Shown here piece after piece: positions 42,363 through 51,506 of a DNA stretch of 64,000 nt. The notes beneath the pieces were generated by a model. The model was not told the DNA's origin, made no database searches, and was given only the letters and a program-made list of their open reading frames with translations. Position numbers and translations under genes: made by a program. Where the stretch lies: assembly GCF_030165005.1 (NCBI RefSeq), contig NZ_JASNNW010000002.1:248001-312000 (forward strand), given 5' to 3'. The stretch is from Blastococcus capsensis (GTDB lineage Bacteria; Actinomycetota; Actinomycetes; Mycobacteriales; Geodermatophilaceae). How positions within the stretch are numbered: the stretch's first letter is position 1; every line of letters starts with the position of its first letter.

Positions 42363-44126
42363 TCAGCGGGGGGTGTCGCCCGGGCGGCCCACCGGCGGCG
42401 GGACCGAGGTCGGCGCGGCGGCCCCGACGGCCTCGACGGCCTCCTCCGCCGGGTCGTACGGGTCGCTGGTCGCCGTCCCGGCCGCCTTCCCCTGCCGGGC
42501 CTGGATGCCCGACTTGGTGCTCAGCGGCAGCTGGGGCAGGAACAGCAGGACGAAGAAGCCGATGGCCACGATGCCGGCGGCGATGAGGAACACCAGGTCG
42601 ATCGAATCGGAGAACCCGACCTTGAACGGCTGCGCCAGGACGGCGGGCAGCTCCTGGATGAACGACGTGTCGTCCAGGCTGCCGCCGCTGCCGGCACCGA
42701 GCTGCTCGAACCGCGGGGCGAGCTCCGGGTTCGCGCGCACGGCCTCCTCGACGGCGTCCCCGATGTCCTGCGGCAGCCGGGTGAACAGGATGGACAGGAA
42801 CGCTGCCGCCCCGATCGTCCCGCCCATCTGGCGGAAGAAGGTGACCGACGACGTCGCCACGCCCATCTCCCGCGGGGAGACGGCGTTCTGCACGGCGAGG
42901 ATCACCGGCTGGAAGTTGAAGCCCAGCCCCAGGCCCAGCAGCACCATGAAGGGCACCAGCGCCCACACCGAGGTGTCCGCGCCGACGACGAACGACATCG
43001 AGGCCAGTGCCACCACCATGAACGCGATGCCGACCAGGGGGAAGACCTTGTACCGGCCGGTCCTGGAGATGGCGATGCCCGAGCCCATCGCGCCGGTCAT
43101 GATGCCGGCGACCAGCGGGATCATCTGCAGGCCCGCGACGGTCGCGCTGGAGCCCTGGACGATCTGCAGGTACTGCGGCAGGAGGAGCAGGCCGCCGAAC
43201 ATCCCGGCGCCCATGACGACGCTGCCGATCGCGCTGACGGTGAAGGTGCGGTTGCCGAACATCCGCAGCGGGAGCAGGGCGTCGTCGCGGTACGCCCGCT
43301 CGGCGAGGACGAACAGGGCGAAGCCGACGGCGCCGACGGCATAGCAGGCCAGTGCCCGCCCCGACGTCCAGCCCCAGGTGCGGCCCTGCTCGGCGATGAT
43401 CAGCAGCGGCACGAGGAAGGTGATCAGGGCGAGCGCCCCGGGCCAGTCGATCCGGTGCTCGCGTCGTTCGTGCGGCAGGTGCAGCACGCGGGAGACCGCG
43501 ATGAAGGCCAGGATGCCGAGCGGCACGTTGATCCAGAAGATCCAGCGCCAGCCGTCCAGGCCGAGGATGGACGACTGCCCGGCCAGGAATCCGCCGATGA
43601 CCGGTCCCAGCACGCTCGAGGTGCCGAACACGGCCATGAAGTAGCCCTGGTACCGCGAGCGCTCCCGCGGCGGGACGATGTCGCCGATGATCGCCAGCGC
43701 CAGCGACATGAGCCCGCCGGCGCCGATGCCCTGGACCGCCCGGAAGGCCGCCAGCTGGTACATCGAGTCGGCGATGCCGCACAGCGCCGAGCCGACCACG
43801 AAGATGGTGATCGCGAACAGGTAGAACGGCCGGCGGCCGTAGATGTCGGAGAGCTTGCCGTACAGCGGGGTGGCGATCGTCGAGGTGATCAGGAACGCCG
43901 TCGTCGCCCAGGCCTGCAGGTCGTAGCCCTGCAGGTCGTCGGCGATGATGCGGATCGCCGTCGACACGACGGTCTGGTCGAGGGCCGCCAGGAACATCGC
44001 GACCATGAGGCCGGCCAGGATCGTGACGATCTGCCGGTGGGAGAAGCCCCCTTCGGCGTCCGGGGCAGCGGCGGCAGCCCGGGCGTCGCGGCGCCCGGCC
44101 GCGGTGGTGCGGGTGGACCGGCTCAT
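42363..44126 (-). CDS. MFS multidrug exporter, EmrB/QacA (DHA2) family
   Basis: 587 residues, 14 membrane helices. Start of core ILAGLMVAMFLAALDQTVVS (motif D1-like LDxTVV), loop LYGKLSDIYGRRPFYLF, GIGAGGLMSLALAIIGDIVPPRERSRYQGYF, and motif C GPVIGGFL. The Pro/Val-rich C-terminal tail is cytoplasmic. Its ATG overlaps the TGA of the MarR regulator (ATGA), so regulator and exporter form one transcription unit controlled by the operator upstream of the MarR gene. Likely exports drugs or toxic metabolites. Confidence 0.93.
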   Translation of the reverse strand: MSRSTRTTAAGRRDARAAAAAPDAEGGFSHRQIVTILAGLMVAMFLAALDQTVVSTAIRIIADDLQGYDLQAWATTAFLITSTIATPLYGKLSDIYGRRPFYLFAITIFVVGSALCGIADSMYQLAAFRAVQGIGAGGLMSLALAIIGDIVPPRERSRYQGYFMAVFGTSSVLGPVIGGFLAGQSSILGLDGWRWIFWINVPLGILAFIAVSRVLHLPHERREHRIDWPGALALITFLVPLLIIAEQGRTWGWTSGRALACYAVGAVGFALFVLAERAYRDDALLPLRMFGNRTFTVSAIGSVVMGAGMFGGLLLLPQYLQIVQGSSATVAGLQMIPLVAGIMTGAMGSGIAISRTGRYKVFPLVGIAFMVVALASMSFVVGADTSVWALVPFMVLLGLGLGFNFQPVILAVQNAVSPREMGVATSSVTFFRQMGGTIGAAAFLSILFTRLPQDIGDAVEEAVRANPELAPRFEQLGAGSGGSLDDTSFIQELPAVLAQPFKVGFSDSIDLVFLIAAGIVAIGFFVLLFLPQLPLSTKSGIQARQGKAAGTATSDPYDPAEEAVEAVGAAAPTSVPPPVGRPGDTPR

Positions 44127-44641
44127 CGGTGCTCTCCGACTGGGTGGGGAAGGGTGCGTTCGGCGGGGCAGGGGTCGGTGCTCCTCGGCAGACCGGCCGC
44201 GAGGTCGTCGAGCAGGCGGCCGAAGAGGGTGGTGAGCGTGGCGAGCTCGGCCAGGTCCCAATCCGCGGTCACCTGCTCCAGGTGTGCGGTGCGCTCGGCG
44301 CGGAGCGCGTCGAGGGCGGCATGGCCGGCATCGGTCACCACCAGGCGGCTCGCCCGGCCGTCGGACTCGTCGGCGACCCGTCGCACCAGACCTCGCTCCA
44401 CCAGTGCCGCGACGTGCCGGCTGACGGTCGAGGGGTCGGCGTGCACCAGCTCGGCGAGCGTGCCCTGCCGGATCGGCCCCTGCCGCACCAGCGGGTAGAG
44501 CAGGACGAGCGCGGCGCGGTCCCGGACGTCGGGGCCGCTCGGCTGGCTCTTCATGGCATGGACCAGGCGCATGAACCGGGGCAGCTGCTCGGAGAGCATG
44601 GCGACCTCGGCGAGCCGGTCGGCCCCGGGGTGGCGGTGCAT
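44123..44641 (-). CDS. MarR-family transcriptional regulator
   Basis: 172 residues with a winged helix: QGTLAELVHADPSTVSRHVAALVERGLVRRVADESDGRASRLVVTDAG near 60-108 (recognition helix STVSRHVAALV, wing DESDGRA). N- and C-terminal helices form the dimer interface. The stop overlaps the start of the exporter gene. A cluster of GTTGC/GCAAC repeats upstream (44676-44707) is the probable operator; release by a small-molecule ligand would induce the exporter. Confidence 0.93.
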   Translation of the reverse strand: MHRHPGADRLAEVAMLSEQLPRFMRLVHAMKSQPSGPDVRDRAALVLLYPLVRQGPIRQGTLAELVHADPSTVSRHVAALVERGLVRRVADESDGRASRLVVTDAGHAALDALRAERTAHLEQVTADWDLAELATLTTLFGRLLDDLAAGLPRSTDPCPAERTLPHPVGEHR

Positions 44642-44675
44642 GGAACTCCAAGGACGCGGGAACGGGTGCACGCTA

Positions 44676-44707
44676 CAACCCGTTGCAGTTGCCAAGCAAT
44701 ACGTTGC
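44676..44707. promoter_or_regulatory. Operator/promoter of the MarR-exporter operon
   Basis: Contains CAAC-CC-GTTG (44676-44685) and TTGC-CAA-GCAA (44689-44699 region) plus two further GTTGC words. On the minus strand TTGCTT and TAGCGT are spaced by 18 bases, suiting -35 and -10 elements inside the repeats. The overlap implies repression by steric block; MarR binding is inferred. Confidence 0.5.
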
Positions 44708-44814
44708 GGCTGCACCGGCTGTGATCCCGCCCATGCCTGCCCGGGAGGCGGCCCGGCAGTGCGATCCTTGGGCGTGGCCCCGGCGCGCAGCCGGACGACG
44801 CGCACCCGATACCC

Positions 44815-47800
44815 GTGTCCGCCGAGAGGAACGCGAGCCCGCCCGTGAGTGCACCGCCGGAAATCCTCCGGGCGCGCGACGACCTCCGGGAGCGCCTCGC
44901 CGGGCTGACCCTCGCCGACGAGCACCGCCTCCGCCGGCGCCTCGACGGCCTGCGACGGACCCGCGACCCGCAGGCACGAGAGCGTCAGCGGGAGCGCCTG
45001 GCAGCCGACGTCGACGCCGCGGAGGCCCGCATGGCGCGCCGCCGCGCCGCCGTCCCGGTGATCAGCTACCCCGCGGAGTTGCCGGTCAGCGCCCGGCGGG
45101 ACGACATCGCCGCCGCGCTGCGCGACGCCCAGGTGGTCGTCGTGGCCGGCGAGACGGGGTCGGGCAAGACGACGCAGCTGCCGAAGATCGCCCTCGAGCT
45201 CGGTCGCGGTGTGCGCGGTCGCATCGGGCACACCCAGCCGCGCCGGATCGCCGCGCGCAGCGTCGCCGAGCGGATCGCCGAGGAGCTGGAGACCCCGCTG
45301 GGCGAGGCCGTCGGCTACAAGATGCGCTTCAACGACCAGGTGTCGGACTCGACGCTGGTCAAGCTCATGACCGACGGCGTGCTGCTGGCCGAGATCGCGC
45401 ACGACCGCCTGCTGCGCCAGTACGACACGATCATCCTCGACGAGGCGCACGAGCGGAGCCTCAACATCGACTTCCTGCTGGGCTACCTCGCCCAGCTGCT
45501 GCCGAGGCGGCCCGACCTGAAGCTGGTCATCACCTCGGCGACGATCGACGTGGAGCGGGTGGCCGCACACTTCTCGGGCGCCCCGGTCGTGGAGGTGAGC
45601 GGGCGGACGTACCCGGTCGAGGTCCGCTACCGCCCGGTGGTCGACCCCGACGACGAGGACGCCGACCCCGATCGCGACCAGGTCAGCGCGATCCTCGACG
45701 CGGTAGACGAGCTCGTCGCCGAAGGGCCCGGCGACATCCTGGTGTTCCTCGCCGGCGAGCGCGAGATCCGCGACACCGCCGACGCGCTGGGCGAACGTGC
45801 GCCGGCGGGCACCGAGGTCGTCCCGCTCTACTCCCGGCTGTCGGCGGCCGACCAGCACAAGGTCTTCGCCCCGCACTCCGGACGCCGGATCGTGCTGGCC
45901 ACCAACGTCGCCGAGACCTCGCTGACCGTGCCCGGCATCCGGTACGTCATCGACCCCGGCGCCGCCCGCATCTCCCGGTACAGCCATCGGACGAAGGTCC
46001 AGCGGCTGCCGATCGAGCCGGTCAGCCAGGCCTCGGCCCGGCAGCGCTCCGGGCGCTGCGGACGGCTGGGACCGGGGATCGCGATCCGGCTCTACACCGA
46101 AGCCGACTTCGACAGCCGGCCGGAGTTCACCGACCCGGAGATCCTGCGGACCAACCTCGCGTCGGTGCTGCTGCAGATGGCGTCGCTCGACCTGGGCGAC
46201 GTCGCCGACTTCCCGTTCGTCGACCCGCCGGACCGCCGTGCGGTCGCCGACGGGCTGGCGCTGCTCGAGGAGCTGCACGCGCTCGACGAGGACGGGAAGC
46301 TCACCGCGACCGGCCGGTCGCTGGCCGCCCTCCCGCTCGACCCGCGGATGGCCCGGATGGTGGTCGAGGCCGACACCCGCGGGGTGCTGGACGAGGTGCT
46401 GGTCATCGCCGCCGGGCTCACCATCCAGGACCCGCGCGAGCGGCCGACGGAGCACCAGCAGGCCGCCGACCAGATGCACGCCCGGTTCACCGACGAGAAC
46501 TCCGATTTCCTCGCGCTGCTCAACCTCTGGCGCTACCTGGGCGAGCAGCAGGATGTGCTCAGCGGGAACCAGTTCCGCCGCACGGTGAAGCGGGAGTTCC
46601 TGCACTACCTGCGCATCCGGGAGTGGCAGGACCTGCACGGTCAGCTGCGCGGCACCGCCCGGCGACTCGGGATGGCGGTGGGGGAGCCCGCCGCCGAGCC
46701 CGACGAGAAGGGGATCCACGCCGCTCTCCTGGCGGGGCTGCTGTCGCACGTCGGCATGCAGACGGAGCTCGGCCAGGGGCGGCGGGGCGGGCAGGAAGCA
46801 CAGCGCGACAAGCGGCCGGGCCGCGAGTACCTGGGCACGCGCAACACCCGGTTCGTGATCGCCCCCGGGACGCCGCTGGCGAAGAAGCCGCCGCGCTGGG
46901 TGGTGGCCGCCGAGCTGGTCGAGACCAGCCGGCTGTTCGCCCGCACGGTGGCGCGCATCGACCCGGAGGAGGTGGAGGAGCTCGCGGCTCACCTGGTCAA
47001 GCGCCAGTACAGCGAGCCGCGGTGGGACGCCAAGCGCGGTTCCGTCGTCGCCACCGAGCGGGTCACCCTCTACGGGCTCCCGCTCGTCGTCGGCCGGCGG
47101 GTCCAGTACGGCTCGATCGACCCGGTCGTCTCCCGGGAGCTGTTCATCCGGCACGCGCTCGTGCAGGGGGAGTGGACCACGCACCACCGGTTCTGGACCG
47201 AGAACCAGCGGGCGATCGAGCAGGTGGCCGCACTCGAGGAACGCGCCCGCCGCCGGGACATCGCCGTCGACGACGAGACGGTGTTCGAGCTCTACGACGC
47301 GCGCATCCCCGCCGACGTCGTCTCCACCCGGCACTTCGACCGCTGGTGGAAGCGGGCCCGGCACGAGCAGCCCGCCCTGCTCACATTCACCCCCGAGATG
47401 CTGACCAACGCCGCCGTGGCGGCCGGGGTGCGCGTCGAGGACTATCCCGACGAGGTACCGCTGGATGCCGGGGCGGGGGGCGGGACGGGCAGTCGCCTCA
47501 CCCTGCCGCTGTCCTACGCGTTCTCCCCGGGCGCGCCGGAGGACGGTGTCACCGTCGACGTCCCCCTCGGCGTGCTGGACACCGTGGTGGGCGCGACGTC
47601 CGGGGAGTCGCTGGCGTTCACCGTCCCCGGGCTGCGGGAGGAGCTGGTGACGGCGCTGCTGCGCACGCTGCCCAAGCAGCTGCGCCGTGCGCTCGTCCCC
47701 ATCCCGGACCGGGTGCGCGAGGTCCTGCCGCGGATCGACGCGGGTGAGCCGCTGCTGCCGGCGCTGGATCGGGAGCTGCGCCGGGCGGCCGGCGTGGTCA

Positions 47801-48840
47801 TCCCGCTGGACGCCTGGCAGCCCGGGCAGGTGCCCGACCACCTGCGGGCGACCTTCCGCGTGCTCGACGACCAGCAGCGGACGCTGGCCAGCGGGAAGGA
47901 CCTGGCGGCGCTCAAGGCGCAGGTCGCGCCCCAGGCGCGGGCGAGCCTGGCCCGGGCCGCCTCCGAGCTGGAGCGCACCGGCCTGACCAGCTGGGACGTC
48001 GGGACGCTGCCCCGCACCGTGGAGGTGCGCCGCGGCGCGCACGCGGTGACCGCCTACCCGGCGCTGGTCGACGAGGGGGCGACCGTCGGCGTCCGCATCG
48101 TGCCGACCGAGGCCGAGGCGACCCGGCTGTCCTGGCGGGGGTCCCGGCGGTTGCTGGTGCTGGTCGCCGGTTCGCCGGCCAAGCAGGTGGTCAAGGGGCT
48201 CGGGCCGGCCACCCGCCTGGCGCTGCAGTTCAACCCGGACGGCGAGATCCCCGACCTGGTCGCCGACTGCGTCGATGCGGCCGCCGACGAGCTGATCGCC
48301 GCCGCCGGTGGGCCGCCGCGCGACCCGGACGCGTTCGCCGCGCTGGTGGCGACGGCGAAGCAGCAGCTGTCCCCGCTCACCGCCGACACCGTGCGCCGCG
48401 TCGAGGCAGTGCTCACCCAGGCGCGGGAGGTGGCGGTCGCGATCGGTGCCGCACCGGCCCGCCGGGTGCCGGAGGCCGCCGTCGCGGACCTGCGCCGGCA
48501 GATGGCCGGGCTGCTGCACCGCGGCTTCGTGGCCGCCACCGGGCGACGGCGGCTGCCCGACGTCGTCCGGTACCTCCGGGCGATGGTCCACCGGCTGGGA
48601 AAGCTCCCGGCGAACACCGCCCGCGACGAACTCTGGACGCAGCAGGTCGCGGCGGTGACCGCCGAGTACGAGCAGCTGCGCCGTCAGGTGCCCTCGACCG
48701 GGGCGCCCGAGGACCCGGTGACCCGGGTGCGCTGGATGATCGAGGAGCTCCGGGTCGGGCTGTTCGCCCAGAGCGTGGGCACCCCGCGGCCGGTGTCGGA
48801 GCAGCGGATCCACAAGGCGATCGACGCCCTGCTGGCGTGA
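44815..48840 (+). CDS. hrpA: ATP-dependent RNA helicase HrpA
   Basis: 1,341 residues, the normal size of HrpA. Helicase core at ~90-450: Walker A VVVAGETGSGKTTQLPKI, motif Ia TQPRRIAA, DEAH box ILDEAHERSLNIDF, motif III TSATID, motif IV-V region LATNVAETSLTVPGI, and motif VI QRSGRCGRLGPG. Winged-helix/HA2 and OB-type parts follow; the ~550-residue C-terminal DUF3418 region is specific to HrpA. In E. coli HrpA resolves stalled ribosomes; this is presumably its role here. GTG 44815 gives the longest product, GTG 44845 is an alternative; neither has a clear ribosome site. It is divergent from the MarR operon and monocistronic. Confidence 0.93.
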   Translation: MSAERNASPPVSAPPEILRARDDLRERLAGLTLADEHRLRRRLDGLRRTRDPQARERQRERLAADVDAAEARMARRRAAVPVISYPAELPVSARRDDIAAALRDAQVVVVAGETGSGKTTQLPKIALELGRGVRGRIGHTQPRRIAARSVAERIAEELETPLGEAVGYKMRFNDQVSDSTLVKLMTDGVLLAEIAHDRLLRQYDTIILDEAHERSLNIDFLLGYLAQLLPRRPDLKLVITSATIDVERVAAHFSGAPVVEVSGRTYPVEVRYRPVVDPDDEDADPDRDQVSAILDAVDELVAEGPGDILVFLAGEREIRDTADALGERAPAGTEVVPLYSRLSAADQHKVFAPHSGRRIVLATNVAETSLTVPGIRYVIDPGAARISRYSHRTKVQRLPIEPVSQASARQRSGRCGRLGPGIAIRLYTEADFDSRPEFTDPEILRTNLASVLLQMASLDLGDVADFPFVDPPDRRAVADGLALLEELHALDEDGKLTATGRSLAALPLDPRMARMVVEADTRGVLDEVLVIAAGLTIQDPRERPTEHQQAADQMHARFTDENSDFLALLNLWRYLGEQQDVLSGNQFRRTVKREFLHYLRIREWQDLHGQLRGTARRLGMAVGEPAAEPDEKGIHAALLAGLLSHVGMQTELGQGRRGGQEAQRDKRPGREYLGTRNTRFVIAPGTPLAKKPPRWVVAAELVETSRLFARTVARIDPEEVEELAAHLVKRQYSEPRWDAKRGSVVATERVTLYGLPLVVGRRVQYGSIDPVVSRELFIRHALVQGEWTTHHRFWTENQRAIEQVAALEERARRRDIAVDDETVFELYDARIPADVVSTRHFDRWWKRARHEQPALLTFTPEMLTNAAVAAGVRVEDYPDEVPLDAGAGGGTGSRLTLPLSYAFSPGAPEDGVTVDVPLGVLDTVVGATSGESLAFTVPGLREELVTALLRTLPKQLRRALVPIPDRVREVLPRIDAGEPLLPALDRELRRAAGVVIPLDAWQPGQVPDHLRATFRVLDDQQRTLASGKDLAALKAQVAPQARASLARAASELERTGLTSWDVGTLPRTVEVRRGAHAVTAYPALVDEGATVGVRIVPTEAEATRLSWRGSRRLLVLVAGSPAKQVVKGLGPATRLALQFNPDGEIPDLVADCVDAAADELIAAAGGPPRDPDAFAALVATAKQQLSPLTADTVRRVEAVLTQAREVAVAIGAAPARRVPEAAVADLRRQMAGLLHRGFVAATGRRRLPDVVRYLRAMVHRLGKLPANTARDELWTQQVAAVTAEYEQLRRQVPSTGAPEDPVTRVRWMIEELRVGLFAQSVGTPRPVSEQRIHKAIDALLA

Positions 48841-48853
48841 GCCAGGGCGAGGC

Positions 48854-49222
48854 TCACTCGGCCGGGGGGCTCCCGTTCTCCTTCAGCAGGGCGGAGATCC
48901 GCTGACGGGTCACGCCGAAGAGCGCGGCGATCCGGTTGATGCTGATCTGCTCCCGCTGCAGCGCGGCCGCCTCTTCACGGCGCCAGGTGTGCCCGGCGCC
49001 GGCCAGGGATGCCAGCACGGTGGAGATGCTCTCGACCACCAGGGGGCGGGACTCCTCGGTGACCAGCTCCAGCCAGGCCTTTCCAGCGCGCCGCTCGACC
49101 AGGAGCTGCTCGGCCCGGACGCGTGCCCGCCGCAACTCGTCCGCGGACTCGTCGATGCAGCTGATCAGCTGCTCGAGGGCGCGGACGGCGGCATCGCCCT
49201 CCTCGGGCACCCGGGCGGTCAT
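48854..49222 (-). CDS. Helix-turn-helix regulatory protein
   Basis: 122 residues. An N-terminal helical stretch (LEQLISCIDESADELRRARV) leads to a basic linker and a C-terminal HTH, ISINRIAALFGVTRQRISAL, with recognition helix VTRQRISALLKENG. This resembles sigma-region-4-like or XRE-like HTHs in small actinobacterial regulators. ATG 49222 has GGAGG seven bases upstream. The 212-base gap to the divergent ATPase gene holds several TTGC/GCAA inverted repeats that this protein probably binds. It may control the anti-sigma-type gene and itself. Confidence 0.75.
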   Translation of the reverse strand: MTARVPEEGDAAVRALEQLISCIDESADELRRARVRAEQLLVERRAGKAWLELVTEESRPLVVESISTVLASLAGAGHTWRREEAAALQREQISINRIAALFGVTRQRISALLKENGSPPAE

Positions 49223-49265
49223 GGTGCTCCCTCCGGCGGTCGGTGAGCGGACCGCCGCACTGTAA

Positions 49266-49347
49266 CGCAACGTCCATTGCGTGCAATAGCCGTGTCATGC
49301 AATGGGGGTTGCGCTCGCTGGGATCCCGTTGGATAGTTGCGCGCAAC
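49266..49347. promoter_or_regulatory. Cluster of TTGC/GCAA inverted repeats (probable operators)
   Basis: Four related dyads: CGCAA-N6-TTGCG (49266-49281), ATTGC-GT-GCAAT (49276-49287), GCAA-N6-TTGC (49299-49312) and the perfect palindrome GTTGCGCGCAAC (49336-49347). They lie between two divergent genes. Repeated spacing and identity of arms make chance unlikely; the HTH protein next door is the best candidate ligand. Confidence 0.65.
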
Positions 49348-49434
49348 GCATCCAGTCCCGCGCCCTTCCTGCCGATGACGGAAGTACCGGGCATCCACAT
49401 CTCCTCCCGCGCAGCCGGCAGAAGGGAACACCCC

Positions 49435-49824
49435 ATGTCCACCCTCACCGCGAGCATGGACCTGCCGCCGGTTCCAGCCAGCGTCCCGGTGGCCCGCCGG
49501 CTGGTGCACCAGCTGCTCCAGGTGTGGGGCGCCCGGCAGGACCGTGACGACGCGGCCCTGCTGGTGACCGAGCTGGTGGCCAACGTGGTGGACCACGTGG
49601 GGGGCAGCACCTGCCTGACCTTGGAGGCGACGTTCTCCGACGAGTGGCTGCGGCTGGCCGTCGTCGACTGTTCCGCCACCCGTCCCTCCGTGCAGGAACT
49701 GGACGCCGAGCGGCCGCGCGGCCGGGGGATGCTGATGGTCGAGCTGCTCGCCGACCGCTGGGGGTGCGAGGACCACCGCGGTGGCAAGCGGGTCTGGTTC
49801 GAGCTGCGGCCGCCCCGGCTGTGA
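49435..49824 (+). CDS. ATP-binding protein, anti-sigma factor (RsbW/SpoIIAB)-like
   Basis: 129 residues, a single HATPase_c (GHKL) domain. N-box region DDAALLVTELVANVVDHVGG (near 38-57) with the Asn, Asp-x-Ser-like motif AVVDCSATRP, and G-box RPRGRGMLMVELLADRWG are visible. Such small kinases act as anti-sigma factors or phosphorylate anti-sigma antagonists and are abundant in actinobacteria. ATG 49435 follows AAGGGA. It is the first of a short unit with the acidic 54-residue protein and is regulated, by location, through the TTGC/GCAA dyads upstream. Confidence 0.85.
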   Translation: MSTLTASMDLPPVPASVPVARRLVHQLLQVWGARQDRDDAALLVTELVANVVDHVGGSTCLTLEATFSDEWLRLAVVDCSATRPSVQELDAERPRGRGMLMVELLADRWGCEDHRGGKRVWFELRPPRL

Positions 49825-49899
49825 CGCAGCGGCTGGTTTGCGCCGGTCCCCGACCGGGGACCGCCGAGGAGGAAGCCAGCCGAACGAAGGGACTGCGCG

Positions 49900-50064
49900 A
49901 TGAGCGAACCGAACACCCACGCAGCCGGTGAGGACGTCTCCGACGAGGAGATGGTCGAGACCGTTGCCGGCCAGACCGACAGCGCCTCGGAGAACGCCGA
50001 CGTCGCCGGCCGGGACTGGGACGGCGATCCGAGTGCCGCCCCCGCCCCCAGCGACGAGGCCTGA
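49900..50064 (+). CDS. Small acidic protein (54 aa)
   Basis: MSEPNTHAAGEDVSDEEMVE and ...DPSAAPAPSDEA; almost no hydrophobic residues and strongly acidic, probably disordered. ATG 49900 has AAGGGA eight bases upstream and the gene is followed by a terminator, so it is a real unit with the ATP-binding protein 75 bases before. Could be a substrate or partner of that kinase; family not recognised. Confidence 0.65.
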   Translation: MSEPNTHAAGEDVSDEEMVETVAGQTDSASENADVAGRDWDGDPSAAPAPSDEA

Positions 50065-50084
50065 GCGCTCCAGCAGTCGATGCA

Positions 50085-50115
50085 CCGCCCCCGACCCGTC
50101 CCGGGTCGGGGGCGG
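50085..50115. terminator. Hairpin terminator
   Basis: CCGCCCCCGACCCG (50085-50098) and CGGGTCGGGGGCGG (50102-50115) form a perfect 14-bp stem with loop TCC, 21 bases after the stop of the acidic-protein gene. It insulates the cytochrome P450 gene. Confidence 0.85.
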
Positions 50116-50156
50116 CGCCATGCCGAGGGGCTGATCAGGGCTGACAGACTGCGGTG

Positions 50157-51506
50157 ATGAGCGCCACAGCGCAGAGCAGGCAGAACGTCGCCGCCGTGGC
50201 GCTGACGCCGCTGGCCCGGCCGGCGCGGACCGCCGTGCGCTGGGCGGTCCGGCACGGGCTACCGGCGGTCTACCTCTCCCGTAGCGCCCGGCGGGGCGAC
50301 CTGGTCGGCCGGTTGATGCGGGACCGGGCAGTGCGCGAGCATCCCTACGAGCTCTACGAGGAGCTGCGCGCCCGCGGAGCGCTCTCGGGCAGCAGCCTGG
50401 GTCTGGTCACGACGTCGCACCCGATTGCCCAGGAGATCCTGCGCAGCGACCGCTTCGGTGTCGGCTGGGACCGGGCCGGCGCCCCTCGGCTGATCCGCTG
50501 GGCGCTCGCGTTCGGCGACGACCAGTCCGCGGCCGGCGTCGCGGAGCCGCCGTCCATGCTCGTCGTCGACCCGCCGGACCACACCCGCTTCCGCCGGCTG
50601 GTCAGCCGGGCGTTCACCCCGCGGGCGACGGCAGCGTTCGAGCCGGCCATCCGGAGCACCGCTGAGCGGCTGCTCGACGATCTGGAGCGCCGCGGCGGCA
50701 CGGTCGACCTCGTGGATTCCTACGCCGCCCAGCTGCCCGTGCTGGTCATCGCCGAGCTGCTCGGGGTGCCGACGGAACGCCGGGAGGACTTCCTGCGCTG
50801 GGGCGCGGCAGCGGCGGCCACGCTCGACCCGGGGCTGCCCTTGCGCCGCTACCTCGTCGCGGAGAAGGCGCTGCGGGCCATGCACGCGTTCCTCGGCGAG
50901 CACTTCCACCGGCTGCGCCGGGAGCCGGGCGACGACCTGGTCAGCCGGCTCGTCACGCTGCCGCCGGACGAGGCGCTCACCGAGCGGGAGCTGCACGCCA
51001 CGGTGCTGCTCCTGCTCGGCGCCGGCTTCGAGACGACGGTGAACCTGCTGGGCAACGCCGTCGTCCTCCTCGACGCACACCGCGACCAGTGGGAGGTCCT
51101 GCGTGCCGACCCCGCCGGCTGGGACACCGCCGTCGAGGAGGTGCTGCGGCTGGACAGCCCGGTGCAGCTGACCGGCCGGTCCGCCCGGGCCGAGGTCGAA
51201 CTGGCCGGGCGCCCCGTGGCCGCGGGTACCCGGGTCACCCTGCTGCTGGGCGCGGCCAACCGCGACCCCGACGTCTTCGCCGAGCCGGCGCGGTTCGACG
51301 TCACCCGGGCGAACGCCCGCGAGCACCTGGCCTTCTCCGGCGGCATCCACTACTGCGTCGGCGCCGGCCTGGCCCGCCTGGAGGCGGCGGTGGGCCTGCG
51401 GGCGCTGAGCGAGCGCTTCCCGGGGCTGCGGGTGGCCGGGGCCCCGCAGCGCCGCGACCTGCAGACCCTCCGCGGCTTCGAGCGCCTCCCGGTGCGGCTG
51501 CGTTAG
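50157..51506 (+). CDS. Cytochrome P450
   Basis: 449 residues from ATG 50157 (GTG 50154 is one codon earlier). I-helix LLLGAGFETTVNLLG near 285 with the acid-Thr pair, ExxR in EEVLRLDSPVQ near 330, and heme-ligand loop FSGGIHYCVGAGLARLE near 397, where the ligand Cys is intact; the usual GxH of FGxGxHxC is kept (GGIHYC). DPPDHTRFRRLVSRAFTPR is typical of actinobacterial P450s. Soluble class I type; the redox partners are not encoded nearby. The stop overlaps the end of cysN by four bases (TTAG). Substrate unknown. Confidence 0.95.
   Translation: MSATAQSRQNVAAVALTPLARPARTAVRWAVRHGLPAVYLSRSARRGDLVGRLMRDRAVREHPYELYEELRARGALSGSSLGLVTTSHPIAQEILRSDRFGVGWDRAGAPRLIRWALAFGDDQSAAGVAEPPSMLVVDPPDHTRFRRLVSRAFTPRATAAFEPAIRSTAERLLDDLERRGGTVDLVDSYAAQLPVLVIAELLGVPTERREDFLRWGAAAAATLDPGLPLRRYLVAEKALRAMHAFLGEHFHRLRREPGDDLVSRLVTLPPDEALTERELHATVLLLLGAGFETTVNLLGNAVVLLDAHRDQWEVLRADPAGWDTAVEEVLRLDSPVQLTGRSARAEVELAGRPVAAGTRVTLLLGAANRDPDVFAEPARFDVTRANAREHLAFSGGIHYCVGAGLARLEAAVGLRALSERFPGLRVAGAPQRRDLQTLRGFERLPVRLR

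Noticed and set aside
42217-43782. Upstream extension of the DmdC-like acyl-CoA dehydrogenase frame
   Set aside because: The extension lies opposite or across the MFS gene and is low-complexity; ATG 42216 has a good ribosome site and starts the family homology.
44551-48813. Very long minus-strand open frame opposite hrpA, and similar long antisense frames such as 5080-6987 and 12383-14239 on the plus strand
   Set aside because: These are mirror frames of real genes in high-GC DNA: their products are Arg/Gly/Pro/Val-rich without domains, and the opposite strand carries clear family motifs.
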